From NCBI RefSeq assembly GCF_009389715.1, contig NC_052407.1, forward strand, positions 4,095,154-4,159,153: 64,000 bases of DNA, written 5' to 3'. The translations under genes were made by a program, and so were the position numbers. Positions 21,889 to 35,500 of the stretch are shown here, in pieces; position 1 is the stretch's first letter; each line of letters begins with the position of its first letter. The notes under the pieces are model-generated. The model searched no databases and was not told where the DNA came from. It saw nothing but the letters and a program-made list of their open reading frames with translations. This stretch comes from Phoenix dactylifera. Its lineage: Eukaryota; Streptophyta; Magnoliopsida; Arecales; Arecaceae.

Positions 21889-23951
21889 GAATTAACCTTA
21901 CACCAAGCATACTATGTTAGGATGGTATCGATATAAGGTCCCTATCAAGATGGCAAACCTTGATTTATATGGATGGTGTTGCTCAACAAAAATAAAACAA
22001 ATCCCTATATTTCTGATTTTTTTATTTTTTTTGCTAGAAAATTATATCATGAGTATTTGATGTCTAGACCTGTACAAACTAAAAAATTAGGACTTCTCGC
22101 AGTCTCTCCAAAATCTCAAATACTCCTTACTTTATCTATTTGAAGTGTAAAATTGGGCTAGGTACATCTAGATCCTACGTATACTTAACCTGAATTAAAC
22201 TAAAACCATTCTTAAACTTTAGACCTAATATGAGTTCTAAACTAAGACGCAATCTATTTGGATTAGTATGAACCTGAAAACACACGGGTCCCCTCGTAAT
22301 TCTTAATGGCTTTGTGTCCTAGCAACCGTCCCTGGTTCATTAAGAACTGAGACTTTTGTGGATTCAGGGACAAGCCGCGCAACAGACGCCTAAGCACTCC
22401 TTAAGCTATTCTAAGTGCTCCGCCTCCTTTCTGAAGATGTTCTAATCATCCAAGTCAATCCTTATAAGGCCTTAGAGTAAGTCATCTTCTCAAAGATAAT
22501 GATTACTCAAAGGGTGCATTACACAATAAAAACATCATTCTGACCGGATAGGACCAAAATGGTTCTGAGTAGACCTAGCAAAAATTAATAAAAAAAATTT
22601 GGATCCAACTTCTTAAAGTTAGATATTTGAATCCATCTAAATTTGGACGTAACCCAACCAAGTCCATGAATTAGATCCTAGTCAAACTAGATCCAGACTT
22701 AACCTCACCCACATATCCCTATTTTCTTCCCTTTACACCTAGAGGTATCACCTCCATATTACTGAGAGTCATACAACTGTTCTTACTGTTCTTGGTCTTA
22801 TTGTTGGTTGAACAATTTTCAAATTATTCCCAGTAAATGACAACAAGGATAGTTCAAATATTGTTCACGGATGTTCTGATGAACTCGCAGGATATTCATA
22901 ATCAATTCAAGAAAACTTTAAACTAATTCAACATTTCTAAAACATAAAAATTAACAATGTCGTACGCTCTTGCTAGTGGCCAAGGTTCTTTTCAAAAAAA
23001 AAACAAGAAAAGAAAAAAAAAAACAATCTTATCTATTTCATGCTTGTTCTCGCATGAACGAATAATATACAGAGACTTCAATAATTTTATCTCTATAAGA
23101 ATTATTGGTAAATGCCAAACGTATGGCTACGAGAAGACGCGCCTTATTTCCGGATATGCAACGCTGCCCAAGGCCAGTGGGACTCGAGATAGGCAAGCAA
23201 CCCCATAAAACGCGTTGCCTGATTACATGCCTGCCATATAATAATCCAAAGATTAAGCACATCTCTTCTGCTGCAATTTCGAAATTGGAGTTCATACTTG
23301 AAAGAACGTAACCAATACAATACCCACATTGCTACAATCCAAAAGTTTCAGCAGTGCCGTCCAACTTCATTTGCCGCTGCTCCTCCTCCAAAGTTATCCT
23401 ACAGTTGCAGACCATTCAATGGCCGAAGAATGGCTGGTCATGAATCAGTCTAACAGCTTTCTCTATCACAGCCTAGAAAATCACTTAAAAAGACTAAACA
23501 AAAGATATTCTTTAGCCTTGTATAAGTATCCAAAATCTATCCGGTGCATAGCCGATTTGAGACTAAATATATGCTCATCTAGTTTAGGCCCTGATATGCT
23601 TGTCAGGCTAATAGTTCAGATCCATTCAAATCTAATCATAAACACCATGATAAGTCGTGATTGGTCCTAATAGATCTATGTTGTAGTATCTTCTAGTCCA
23701 TATAGGTCATGAGCAGGATCTGTCATAACCTAAGATGTCACCTAAAAAGACAAGTCAAAAAATATTATTTGAATTTTTTGGTTATGTATGAATACTCAAA
23801 ATCTACTCAGTGTATAATCGATGTGGTACTAAATACACATCTGTATAGATCTTCACATTCCTCTTCCAGACATCTAACTTGGCGTGCTCCATACTCATCC
23901 ATTCCCTAATCCAATTGTCTTAAGCTCTCACCACATACCTCCACTCAAGTC
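21889..23951. promoter_or_regulatory. Upstream region of chitinase gene C (duplicated unit)
   Basis: Matches 10,810-11,280 joined to 14,065-15,495 of the previous unit. It carries the empty LINE site near 22,605-22,625 and an extra ~250-bp block (about 22,283-22,535) absent from the first unit. The ~115-bp promoter block again occurs twice (about 23,465-23,580 and 23,720-23,845). Confidence 0.55.
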
Positions 23952-23959
23952 TATAAATA
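23952..23959 (+). promoter_or_regulatory. TATA box of chitinase gene C
   Basis: TATAAATA 64 bp before the gene C ATG, in a context identical to that of gene B. Confidence 0.75.
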
Positions 23960-24015
23960 GAACCATTCTGAAGTCCATTCCTCACCGGACAAAGGAGCAC
24001 CATCACTTACTTCAA

Positions 24016-24933
24016 ATGGCTTCCTCAAACCTCCTCTCTTCTCTCCTCCTCCTCCTCCTCCTCCAAGTCCTCCTCACCCTTCTCGCACCAGCATCAGCTG
24101 CTGGCTCCAATCTCTTCAGAGAATACATCGGGGCCGAGTTCAAAGGCGTCCGGTTCTCCGATGTCCCCATTAACCCCGGTGTTGAATTCCATTTCATCCT
24201 CTCCTTCGCAATAGACTACACCACCGATTCCCCAGCTCCTACTAACGGGCGGTTCAACATCTTCTGGGACTCGGACAACCTCTCCCCCTCGCAGGTAGCT
24301 GCCATTAAGCAGAGCCATGGCAACGTTAAGGTTGCACTCAGCCTCGGCGGAGATAGCGTCGGCGGTGGCTCGGCATATTTCCAACCATCTTCCATAGATT
24401 CTTGGGTCAGCAATGCTGTCAGTTCGCTGACGGGAATCATCAGAGAGTACAATTTGGATGGTATTGATATCGACTATGAGCACTTCCATGCCGATCCCGA
24501 TACTTTCGCAGAGTGTATCGGGCAGTTATTGACGAGGCTAAAGAACAACGGTGTCATCTCATTTGCTTCCATAGCTCCTTTTGATGACGATGAAGTCCAG
24601 AGCCATTACTTGGCCTTGTGGAGGAAGTATGGGCATGTCATAGACTATGTCAACTTCCAATTCTATGCCTACGATGCAAGCACGACGGTATCTCAGTTTC
24701 TGAGCTACTTCGCAAAACAGAGCTCCAACTATAATGGAGGGAAAGTATTGGCAAGTTTTTCCACGGATGGAAGTGGAGGGTTATCGCCGGAAAACGGGTT
24801 CTTCCGTGCATGCAGCAGCCTCAGGACGCAGGGAAAGCTTCATGGCATCTTTATTTGGTCTGCGGATGACTCCAAGAGCAACGGTTTCCGCTACGAGAAG
24901 CAATCGCAAAACTTGTTGGCAAGCGCTCGTTAA
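24016..24933 (+). CDS. GH18 chitinase 2-like protein, gene C
   Basis: Intronless, 305 aa, near-identical to gene B over both coding sequence and flanks. The same signal peptide is encoded in the same (CTC)n-like leucine tract. The catalytic motif DGIDIDYE is intact, and the [17 protein letters not shown] and IFIWSADDS blocks are present. The start follows from the TATA box 64 bp upstream and the signal peptide; the open frame upstream of 24,016 is leader. It differs from B at about seven positions, mostly surface-type residues. Predicted to be secreted and chitin-hydrolysing (inferred from family). It is the last member of the array; homology to the other units ends a few hundred bases downstream. 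Confidence 0.9.
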   Translation: MASSNLLSSLLLLLLLQVLLTLLAPASAAGSNLFREYIGAEFKGVRFSDVPINPGVEFHFILSFAIDYTTDSPAPTNGRFNIFWDSDNLSPSQVAAIKQSHGNVKVALSLGGDSVGGGSAYFQPSSIDSWVSNAVSSLTGIIREYNLDGIDIDYEHFHADPDTFAECIGQLLTRLKNNGVISFASIAPFDDDEVQSHYLALWRKYGHVIDYVNFQFYAYDASTTVSQFLSYFAKQSSNYNGGKVLASFSTDGSGGLSPENGFFRACSSLRTQGKLHGIFIWSADDSKSNGFRYEKQSQNLLASAR

Positions 24934-26550
24934 TCTCAGTTGAAGTATGAAGTTTCAGCTATCGTACATGAAGTGTTGTAGTTCGTGTTCTTGTAAAAGA
25001 TGTTGGCCTGGAAAATGGTAATTTATACGTGTTGTGAGTGAAGAAAACCTGTAATTTGTCTACTAAAAGATGTTGACGTGAAAACTAATAGAATTAAATA
25101 AATTAGATATTTCCAATCTTAGCTCTTTGAGAAAGTATAAATTAGTATTGTGAACAAGAGCGCTTTTTCGAATTCAAGATCTACCACAGATTTCTCCCTT
25201 GTTTTGAAGGTTACCTATAGGTCGGTGTTCATGTTTTCTGTAAGCCTTGTGATTAATTAAATCTTTTGAGAAGGGGCATCTTTGATAACAATCTGTAATT
25301 CCTTAGCACTCATTTATAAAATAGTAAATGAATATAAGAGCCCTTACGCATATGACTCGCTTGTTGCAACTAACCACAGAAACAAAAGTGGGGAATAGAA
25401 TTGAACAGCTTTTCTTCGCTATCCTTTTCAAATTTATCCAAGATCAAACATAATTATAATCTTTCTTTTTAGTGGACATGCAATAATAAGTTTTTCTCCC
25501 AAAGCAATAAGATTATACCAGGGATAGCCCTTCCCATATATTGATAACCATCCGAATCTCATCCTGGTGAAGATTTAATTTACAAGTCTTTGGTACAACC
25601 TTTTACCAACTTAGCAAGTTGGCACCTCCATGACCAGAACCTTATTATTCTTATTTTTATGGTGTAAGAAGCTTGGTTAGACAAGTGAAGGCTGCTTATC
25701 CTGAATTGGTGCAAGGAATGGTTCAAGTGGAAGTCCTTGGATAGTGATATGCTAGGCTTCAAACATTTACCTTGAAAGATTTTGATATTAAAACATGATA
25801 GAATCACGAGTGGTGTAGAGCACATAACCTTCACAAGAGAAAAGGTCGCTGATCAGCTGGTTGGCAATCATGATTAGCTTCAGCATCAATCTACCTAAAG
25901 GAACCGTAAGAGCTCGCTATAAAATTCTGATGGATAATTGTGCTAGGTTCTTCGACAGCATCGAGAGCATAGGCTGCATAACAAAATAAGCTATGATGGG
26001 TTTCAAACTCAGTAGAGCATCTCACACAGCTAGCACAAAGAGCAAGTATGAGAAGCCATAGCTAATAAATGTTTTTTGCCTTCTAAATCTTTTTAATACA
26101 TTTCCAGTTTGAGCCTCATATTTTGACAATCAGCTGTTGACTGGCTGCCAACCACCAACATCTATGGTTTTTGAGAGGGATAAACAAAAGGGTGCCCATC
26201 TAAGTTCCAAAGAACTTGCAGCAAATCTGAAAAACTGGATAGATAGATGGAGAACCTAAAAAACAACGTCCGCTATAATATTGATAAATATTGACAGTTC
26301 CAGGAAAATGAACTGCAACAAAGAATATGAAGCAACATGTCAGGAAAAAAAAAAAACAGAACAAATGCTTACAGCTATTTGTCCAATGCTTTGATAATTT
26401 CATCTCTCTAGATGAATGCCCAGAAAAAATCTGAACCCATCGGCAGGGCACCATAAAAAGAAGGCCCATCCAATGAGATGAATGACAGTCATATAGCAGA
26501 TCTCGTGGGCAAGGAAACTGAACGATGCAGACTTCCTTCAGACTTTGTCT
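24934..26550. other. Gene C 3' flank, spacer and 3' side of the GBP gene
   Basis: The first ~220 bp match the gene B flank. The rest is AT-rich with no recognisable gene. The part just below 26,551 is probably the 3'UTR of the minus-strand GBP gene. Confidence 0.45.
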
Positions 26551-29500
26551 TCAGTCCGATCTTGGGCGATCGGAGCCACCTTTATGAGGTTTATTATACA
26601 GCGGTAACAGGGAACGAGCACCATGTTTCCTCCTCTCGCAACACCGCCAGTATAGAAGCAGAATCATTAGCAAAACTCCAATAGGAATTGCCCATCTGTC
26701 CGAGTCAAAACCACACAAGAGAATGTTGACAAGTAAATGCAGTTAATTAACTCATATGAAGTTTATCTCAGTGAAAAAATAAGCATTACGATGCACATTC
26801 TGTGTAAAATAAATTAGGGGAAAAAAAGTTAAAGGGGAAGAATTCCTACCTATCTAGATCAAGAAAAGGGCTATAAACTATAGTTTCCCAAGTAGCAACA
26901 ATAAAATGCCAAGCAGGATTGTAGTACAGCGACTCTGCCGACCAGAACATTCTTGTATATGTCTCCAAGAAAATAAACATCATCCATGCACCAATCTCTA
27001 GCAAAATGAACTTGATGATGAACCGGCCCACTACAACCATAACAAGGGAGAAAGCCACTAACCAATTGAAAAGTCTGTTGTTGTAATCCTTGATAAAAAG
27101 AGAACGTGACTTCCCAAGCATCTGAAAGCATGCATAATTTCACAATTAGGTGTAACTCATGCAACGGATATTCAAAGACTCTCAAATCATCAAAGACATG
27201 CAGAAGCAGTTGGATGCAGCTCAGGCATGGATTACAGGAAACAACAATTTTGTCTCAAACATTCTCATCTTATCATTGAGATTGACATCTTAAAATTACA
27301 TCTCAACCCATTCTTATAAAAAATCATAAGCCAGAAGGCACGCACATGCACGCACACACACCTAAAAATGAATAAAAGACTCTTCTAATGTTTTTGAATA
27401 TCTCACATTCATGTAGTCTATGCAATATTTTAAGGCTAGGAAGACAAAACCAAATGAATTTTTTGTTTGAGGGGAAAAAGTGCAGGATATCTAGTTAACT
27501 TTACAAACTCTTATTATAGTTTAAATTTTCATTTTCCATCAAATATCTGACAGATAAGTTCTTCTACATGCTTCCCAAACCTAGAGAACAGGTTCCCTCT
27601 TTTTTTGATAGAAAGAACAGTTTCCAATTAGTTGTCTTACATCACCTCAATGTATACCCATTAGCACAACCCATCCTTTCGTTCTGCTTGTTTAATAGCT
27701 GTTTATAGTGAAAATGGCAAGATATCATGTGAATATAGGAACAGGGTAGAGGGAACTCTAACCTTCATCATTCTCTTCTCATAAGCTTCCTTTGAAGGCC
27801 CAACACAGTCTTCTTCAAAACTTTGATTGCAACGAAGAAAACCAGAATTAAATTTTGCCATAGAAGGAAGTCTCAAGACTTGAAGCTGATCCATTAGATC
27901 CTCGCACTTTGTGTACAAGGCCTCACACAATTTTGATGACTGATATTCATTTGCCAGAAGGATATTTCTATAAACCTGCATGTGAGAATACCAAGCACAA
28001 ACTTTACTGAATACAGTAACAAATATAAATAGATGCAAGCCTACAGTTCAAATAAAAGCAGAAATAAAAACGCTGATACCCAAAATCAGATGGTTCCATA
28101 CAAATTCACAAATTAGGATGCTTAGAAATTCAGAGTAATTTATAATTGCAAATTTTCAAATTCTAGACATGACAAGTTTTTCGGAAATTCAAGTATGAAG
28201 CTTCCCAAAGATGTAGAAGACAAGTGACTTTTATGTGCTCTTCTAGGCTTATACCAAAAATAAACTAGTGATCTGTTTCATATATAAATCTGCTAAACTA
28301 CACTATGCTTGACATAAAGCACCATGTGCACCTTCTCCATCTCTTCGTCAAGTTTTAGGACAGATTGTTCAGCATGATGATGACCAAAATGCTGTTCGTC
28401 AAAGAGTTTTCTTGCTTCCTTTTTTGATTCATCATGAGCCTGCTGTAATTTGTCCACTGGTACTGGGAGACCCAACCTGTCCATCCGTTGATGGTACAGC
28501 TTCAAGCAACGTTCAAGAATCGCCTTATTAAAAACCTCAACAAGAGAACCTGTTGATGGAATTTCTCCTTGGTTCAAGGCTTCAAGAATCTGAAACAACA
28601 ACATAAGCAATTATAGAATAGCATAGAAGACAATAAATAATTTTGAGCTATCGTGCTTTTAGTTAGAGCTTATAATTTGCTGATATCAAAGTTTGCTATG
28701 ATACATATTTAATCAGTTGTTGTATAAGCAGGAAATTTAGTAATAAGCACAAGTTTCAAGAAAAAACACCTGTTTTAGAAAGGATACGAACTCCTTCCCA
28801 TTCAGATGTTTACCCTGCACAATCTTTGGACGTGCAATGGACGCAACAAGTCGTTTCAACTGCTCCCTCTTCTTTACATACATTGGATCAAGTTCACTGT
28901 CCTTCAATTCACAAAGCTTCGTTCTTTGAAGATGAGGCTGCCACAAATTTCAAGCACTTAGTTACAAGAATATTGAGACATGACACTGGTGCCATGGAGT
29001 ATCAGGACAGAATATCAATTGATACCAACTTATGTAACAAACAGATGCATTTCCAGTTATACACTGACTTGCGACCATGTTTTAGGGGTTTGAATCCACA
29101 GCTTAGTTACCAGAGTTGACAAAGGGTTTTATCATTCATCTACTTGCTTTCTTTTTTTCTCTTTTATTATTTCTCTCCCTTTTTTTCTTGGTTTATTGGG
29201 TTGGGTAATTCTCCGATTAACAACATCCATGGTCAGAGTGAGCTTTTCTTTCAAATCCCTTTTTTAAATCTCTATTTAAAAATTTCTTAATCCCCCTCCT
29301 CTTTTTTGGATCTGACACAGACTTGAACTCCTCTCCTTATCCTAGGTGTCCGATACTTGTGCATGCCTGGAGTTTTGAGACATTGTAAGTCAGTCCTCTT
29401 ACATGTCCTAAGAATAGATAGCGCAATTACAATCTACATGCCAAGATAGTATCTAAAAAAGGAGAAAAGGCATGAAATCTGTTGTTCCATTTCAGATTAC

Positions 29501-32500
29501 TAGGTTTAGGCATGTCGCTTACAAACAAGAGCTCCCTGAGTTGGCCACCTCGAAGCCAGACTCCAGGAGTAAAGTATTGTTGGGCCCATCTATTCATCAA
29601 AAGTTGAATAGGGGTCCTAGAATCCTAGGTTTCTAAAGAAGGGTTTTGCTATGGTACTCTTTTATTATCTTCTAATATTTTGAAAAAACATATCTCAACC
29701 TTCAGTGGGTGAGGGGTAGGAAATCAATTGGCAACCGGTTGCCTTTCTAATTTATTTTTCTAAAAAAAGTGAATACCTGTACAGCAGAGTCTGCACGACT
29801 TAGCGTCTCTCTCCCTCTCCCTCTCAACTCTCCTCCACCTCATCAACCACCTCCCTCTTCTTTGATGGTGGCAACATTCTTCCAATGAAGTTCCTCAAAC
29901 CTTTCCCATCTCTCCATCACTCCCTCACTTCCCCACTACCTGGCCTGCCTTCACCCATTCCTCTACCTGATACAGCTTTTCCCTCCATCGGCAGCAATCC
30001 CCGCTCCACTGCCATCTTCCCCTCACCCTCCCACAACTTTGCCTGCTGTCCAAGGCCCTTATAAGCATGCAGACCACCTCCTGCACCAGCCACCACCAGC
30101 AAAGGCAATGTGGGGCAGGGAGAGGTGGTGAAGATTTGAGGGATGGTGCTGCAGAAACAGGACAAAGGAGCTGCAAGCCATGGCCACAAACTTAGAGGAC
30201 CACAGGATGGGGAAGGAGAGGAATTCGTCTCACCCTATTAACTCACACCGAGGCATGATTTCTCCGGTATATATAAGAGAAAGCATACCCTTTGACATGG
30301 TTCTTTTGGCAAGCCAAATGTTTTTCCCTCCAAATTCCAGAAATTTCTGTACTTGCCACTCCATGCTAACCATGAAATGGCTACCACCTGTCATTTTACA
30401 GACTATCTTGGCTGGTCATCTTGGAATGGATGGTTGAAAATATTATACAGATTTTTCTTGGATGCCATAGCAAAAGCCCCTCAAAAGTGTTAACAGCTCG
30501 TTTATACATTAAAATCAAGTAAGGCATATGCAAAAACCTTCGTTATATGTGGGGAATTTAGATACTAGAAATCATTCAAACAATGTGATATTGGTTGGAG
30601 GCTAATGTGGACTAAATGTAGCAACAATCTTATATTAGATTGAAAATTTGAAAAAGATTCTTATCACTGTGTTAGCATGACTCAACAATCAACATGCTAT
30701 GCACATCAAAAAAAGCAAGATATATCAGCATGCAAAATGTATAACAGTAACCAGAATATCAAAAGAAGCTGGTTATGACTTATGAGGGAAGTTCAAAAAG
30801 ATTCCCTCAAAAAGAACAAGGATTTACAGCAAAATAAAAAAAATTATGCATGTAATCTTTTAAGCATAGTATAAGGACAATGCTTATGAGATTTGAACCA
30901 TTTCAAACAATAAAGACCTGCATCATACTGGAAAACTAGGAAAAGGTTTTTCTGAAAACTTAGGAATCTTAAAATGCATAACTAGGGACATGGAAGAGCA
31001 TTAGAAAACCATTAAGAGAAATAAGATAAGCATACCTGTGGTAAGCTAAAGGCTGTACTATTATCACCCATAATTGCCAGGGACTCTCGAATTTGATTTA
31101 TCTAATTTAGCCAAAAAAAAAATAAGCGTTCTAAATATTGTTCAGTCAACAACATGACAGTTTGGGTAGTAGGATACCTGGTTGATGTTTTTGTCTCCTG
31201 AAATTGCAAATAAAATGTAAAATCAATAAGTAATATGACTTCATAATTTATCCATAAAAATAAAAGGACCATGAAGCAGGAGTTAGTTGGATCTAACCAT
31301 TATCATTAGGGACCCGCCGAAGAGCTTCATTCACCATTTCTTGAACCGACTTCCCTTCTGTATCATCAAAGACAATTTGCTGAGTTGCACAGATTTAGCA
31401 ATACAGGCTATCATGCCATTGCAATGAATTAAAATTAAGAAAAGTGATAGAGCAAGTAATGCAGTAAGAAACAGAGGGGTGTAAAAACATCTCAAAATTA
31501 AACCAGAAAGAAATCTAGTTAATAGGAGGCTTGATTCTCTGAAAATTACAGAGAGTAACCATACTTCAGTCGTGTACTTGCCGTTGGATGCGTTCAAAAT
31601 GATGTTTAAATGTCAAGCTTTCAGACATATTCAAACAAATGTAATGAGTGCAATAAGCTTTTGAAAGCACATCATCTTGCTCATCAGTAATTCTGAGAAA
31701 CAAGATAAATAGATTTTATCCACGGGTTGGTTAAGGTCATGGAGCTCGCTCACCATTATACAATATAATTATGTCCATGCTATACAGCTAGCATGGACAA
31801 CTATGCACTTACACTGACCACCACTAATGCAGAGTGATCGCTGTTTGGCCCACATTAGTTGTTTCTGTACCAAATAAAGGAGACCAGACAATGCATAGAA
31901 AGTTTATTTTGATTTTCTGCGCCAAATAAAGGAGACCGGACAATGCATGGACTGTTTATTTTGCGCGTCAGCCTAAAGTCCCCTCCTCACACTTCTCTGA
32001 CTCCTCTTCATTTCTTTCCTTTCGTTAGTCTATTATTCATCCTCCATCTCTATCTATATGGCTTTATTATCTTAATGCTTTTTTTCATCCCTTCTTTACA
32101 TTTCAAAGGTTTTTATCAAACTAGCAGTTCTTAAATTCAACATATTCTTGGTCCTTTAAAGGATCATATATCCAATATCTTTTTCTCATTTTGGAGATCT
32201 TTAATCTCTAAATTGCATGAAGCTGGTTCACTTCCTTTTGATCACATAAGTGGTGCCAATGATTTCATGAGTACATGGAGCAACATATATATGCTCGTTA
32301 AATCATGTGCTTCTACACCACTCATGAGCATTGATGCTAACCTTCTGTTGTTTTCATGATGGCATATTAACAAAGAATAAACCAGCCACTCTGTTTCCCA
32401 ATGTGAAGAGATGAGTATCGCGATCATTTTTTCCTCTGGCTCCTATAATCTCTCTGTTATATTTTTTAATGGGTAAAAATCATGGTAAGGCAATTGAAAT

Positions 32501-35500
32501 GTGTACAATGTCCTCTATTAAGAATGATTATTGGAATCAAGTTTTTCTTTTTGACAACTAATGAGACAAAAAAATATCTCAAGAAGGACCGGTGGAACTA
32601 TCTCTTTTGGGAGATTTATAAGTTTTTTTAAGATAAAAATAAAGAAAAATATCTACATCTTATGCTCTTGAAAAAAAAAATATATAGAATTTGACAAATG
32701 GTGTCATAAATAAGTTCCATGTTGTATCTATGAGAAGTTTGAAAGATACAAGGGATAGCATGCCCAAAAAGTGTTTTAACAATTCTTCAATATTTTATAC
32801 TGTTTAACATAAGTGACCAAGCACAACATTGATCATATAAGTTTGCAGATTATGCAAACTTCTACCTGTCAAATATAACACCTAGATGGCACACGAAATA
32901 GATATGCCTTTAAATTATTGTTTTTAATTTTTCCCACCATAGCAGATATTCTGAAGACCTAGCAAATGTTTAAGATTTTAATTGCTTTTGAGCTGAAACG
33001 AACAAATATAAGCTAAAAAAGAGATAGTTGCAGAGGTTATCTGCAGCAAGTTATGTGAGAAATGGATGGCTTAAAGGCACTCTAATAACACTAAAATTGT
33101 AACCAAGAGAAATTTATGTAGGTGGAAAGTGCCTTTTGAGTACTGTAATAGGGAAAAGTATGGAATAAGGGAGAAAAAGTCACCAACTCATAGAGTGTAA
33201 GTTGAATTTTACTAGAACTTGAATAATCAAAATTTTCTGATAATTTGTATCATATTAAGTTGCTTTCTTGCTTAGATTCATTTAGATAATAAAACCTCCA
33301 AGGATGATGCCAGAATTTGTTATGAATCACCAAATTCAAGTCAACATTTGATACAAGGATGGAAAAAATTCCTTCCCAATTCAGGACACTCAGAAAGCAA
33401 CTTCGAGAAAATGACATTTTTATCTTCTCTTTTTATTTCTTTTTTCTCTTCTTTTCTTTCTTTTTTCTTTAAGGTAGGGTATGACAGTTGGTGTAGGTTG
33501 CCCCAAGGTCTTTCATAAAAAGTATGGCAACTAACATCATATTGAAGCAAGAAGAGACGAACAAACAATGAAGATTGGCTATCTTACAACTAAGCATTAG
33601 CTACTGCCTACTAGTGAGTCCCGGGGAAAAAAAAAATCTTGAATCGATTTATCAATTACAATGTGCAATCCATCCCTCGTAGTGATCTAAATTAGATTAA
33701 ACTCTAAAAGTCATATAAGTCAATGACCATCTCAAAGAAATGCAACCCAAATTTAAACGAAGAAACTAAATAGAAAGAATCACTCCATAGAAAGGAAACC
33801 ATCATCTTACGCAGGAAATCTCGCTGGATAAGCCATAAGAGTTTAGCAGGCTCAAATGCAACATCCTGTCCCTATACAAACAACCAATTGTTTCAAATAT
33901 ATAACCATTCATACATAATATCTACTCAACGCACTATATGAGGTTGGTGGATTACCTTAACTCTATCACCATTGGAAGACAGAAAAAAGTCAGGAAACTT
34001 GTTAGAACAAAACAATGAAACAAAAACTTGCAACTAAAGTCTTCTGAAAAAGAACTCACAAACAGACCTTCCATAGAATTCTTCTGCAATTTCAACAGCA
34101 AATGACAGACGAGATATATCAGCCTCACGAATCTACAACATAAATCAACAAAAAGAGGAGCCTGAGAACTAAGTACAACTAACTTTCAACCTAACATTGA
34201 AATTCTGGAACTTGCACAATGCTAATAATCGGCCGATAAGATTTTGGCCAGATGGAGAACAAACCGTCTCAGGCAGGTTGTAGATAAGAACAGAACTCAT
34301 TACTGTTGCCAGAGCAAAGATCCTTCAATGAACAGAACACAAATTGGATTAACCGCATGCTCCTCAGAAAAATCACAAAACCAGTATCAATGAAGATTTC
34401 TAATATCAGAGTGTCACCTATCATCATATACATTTGATTTCCCAACACTTTCAAATCCTTCAGTATCAAGGTACAGCACTGACACCTTTGTTCCATCAAT
34501 AACTAATTCCACCGGGCTACCCCAAACCCATATTCCTGCATCACAAATATATTTGCTTACTGTAGAAAATAATTTAAGCATGTTACAGAACTACAAACAT
34601 CGGACAAATATAATGGTACAAGAAATAGCTTCAAATATGGCAAATAAAAATTATAAATATCAATTAACCTTTTGTCTTGGTATCACGCATATGTCCAACA
34701 CCAAAACCTGCATAATAATATTTATTAGCAGGCTAAGAGAAGAATGATTAAATATTCTTCCTAGTCCATTTTTATCTTAAATATCATAAAGCGAGAGCAC
34801 AAAAACAGCGATTGCACCTTCATCACATTGCAGCGAGAGAAGTTGATTGAGAAGAAAAGATTTTCCTGACCGATATGGACCAATAACCTGGGATGGCAAT
34901 TACAACAAGTGAATGTTAAAATATGTAATATAATATAAGCTACTGAAACGTTCATAAAGAAGCAAAAAAAAATAATACCAAATTTAAATGCAAAGATCAG
35001 TAACTCATCAAGACAGTGTTACAAAAGAACCAAAATTTCAACAGCAAATTTCATCTAATAGCTTTAGAGTAAAATCATTAATAATCCATGACAAAAAACT
35101 ACATCTGGTTAAAAACAGCAAATGGCTTCTGAAATTATGGCACATCCAGTAGTTGGAATTACCTGTTTTCCTGTAAGAAGAACTGCCAAACATAACAAGA
35201 GTATTAAAGGAAACAACTTGCTGAAACAAAGACTTCAAGGATAATTACTAAAGACTTGCCGCACCTTCTTAAGATGGATAACCCGACTGGTGACTATCTT
35301 GGTGACAAGGAATTGTAGGTGTTTACATCCAGAAACCGTAACAATTATGCTATATCAGTTCAGTTGGATCAGCCTCCCAAATCCATCTTCAAAAAATTGT
35401 TCATATAAAATGGTCATATCCTCTCGTAATGTTGGATGATGTGGTAAAAATGTCATATTTGCAAGAGAAGGTGTCATGGTAAAAGTTTCCTGAGCTCAAA

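Noticed and set aside
29917-30189. Gly/Pro-rich minus ORFs in the GBP intron
   Set aside because: Lie within a TIR element core; composition-driven with no known domain.
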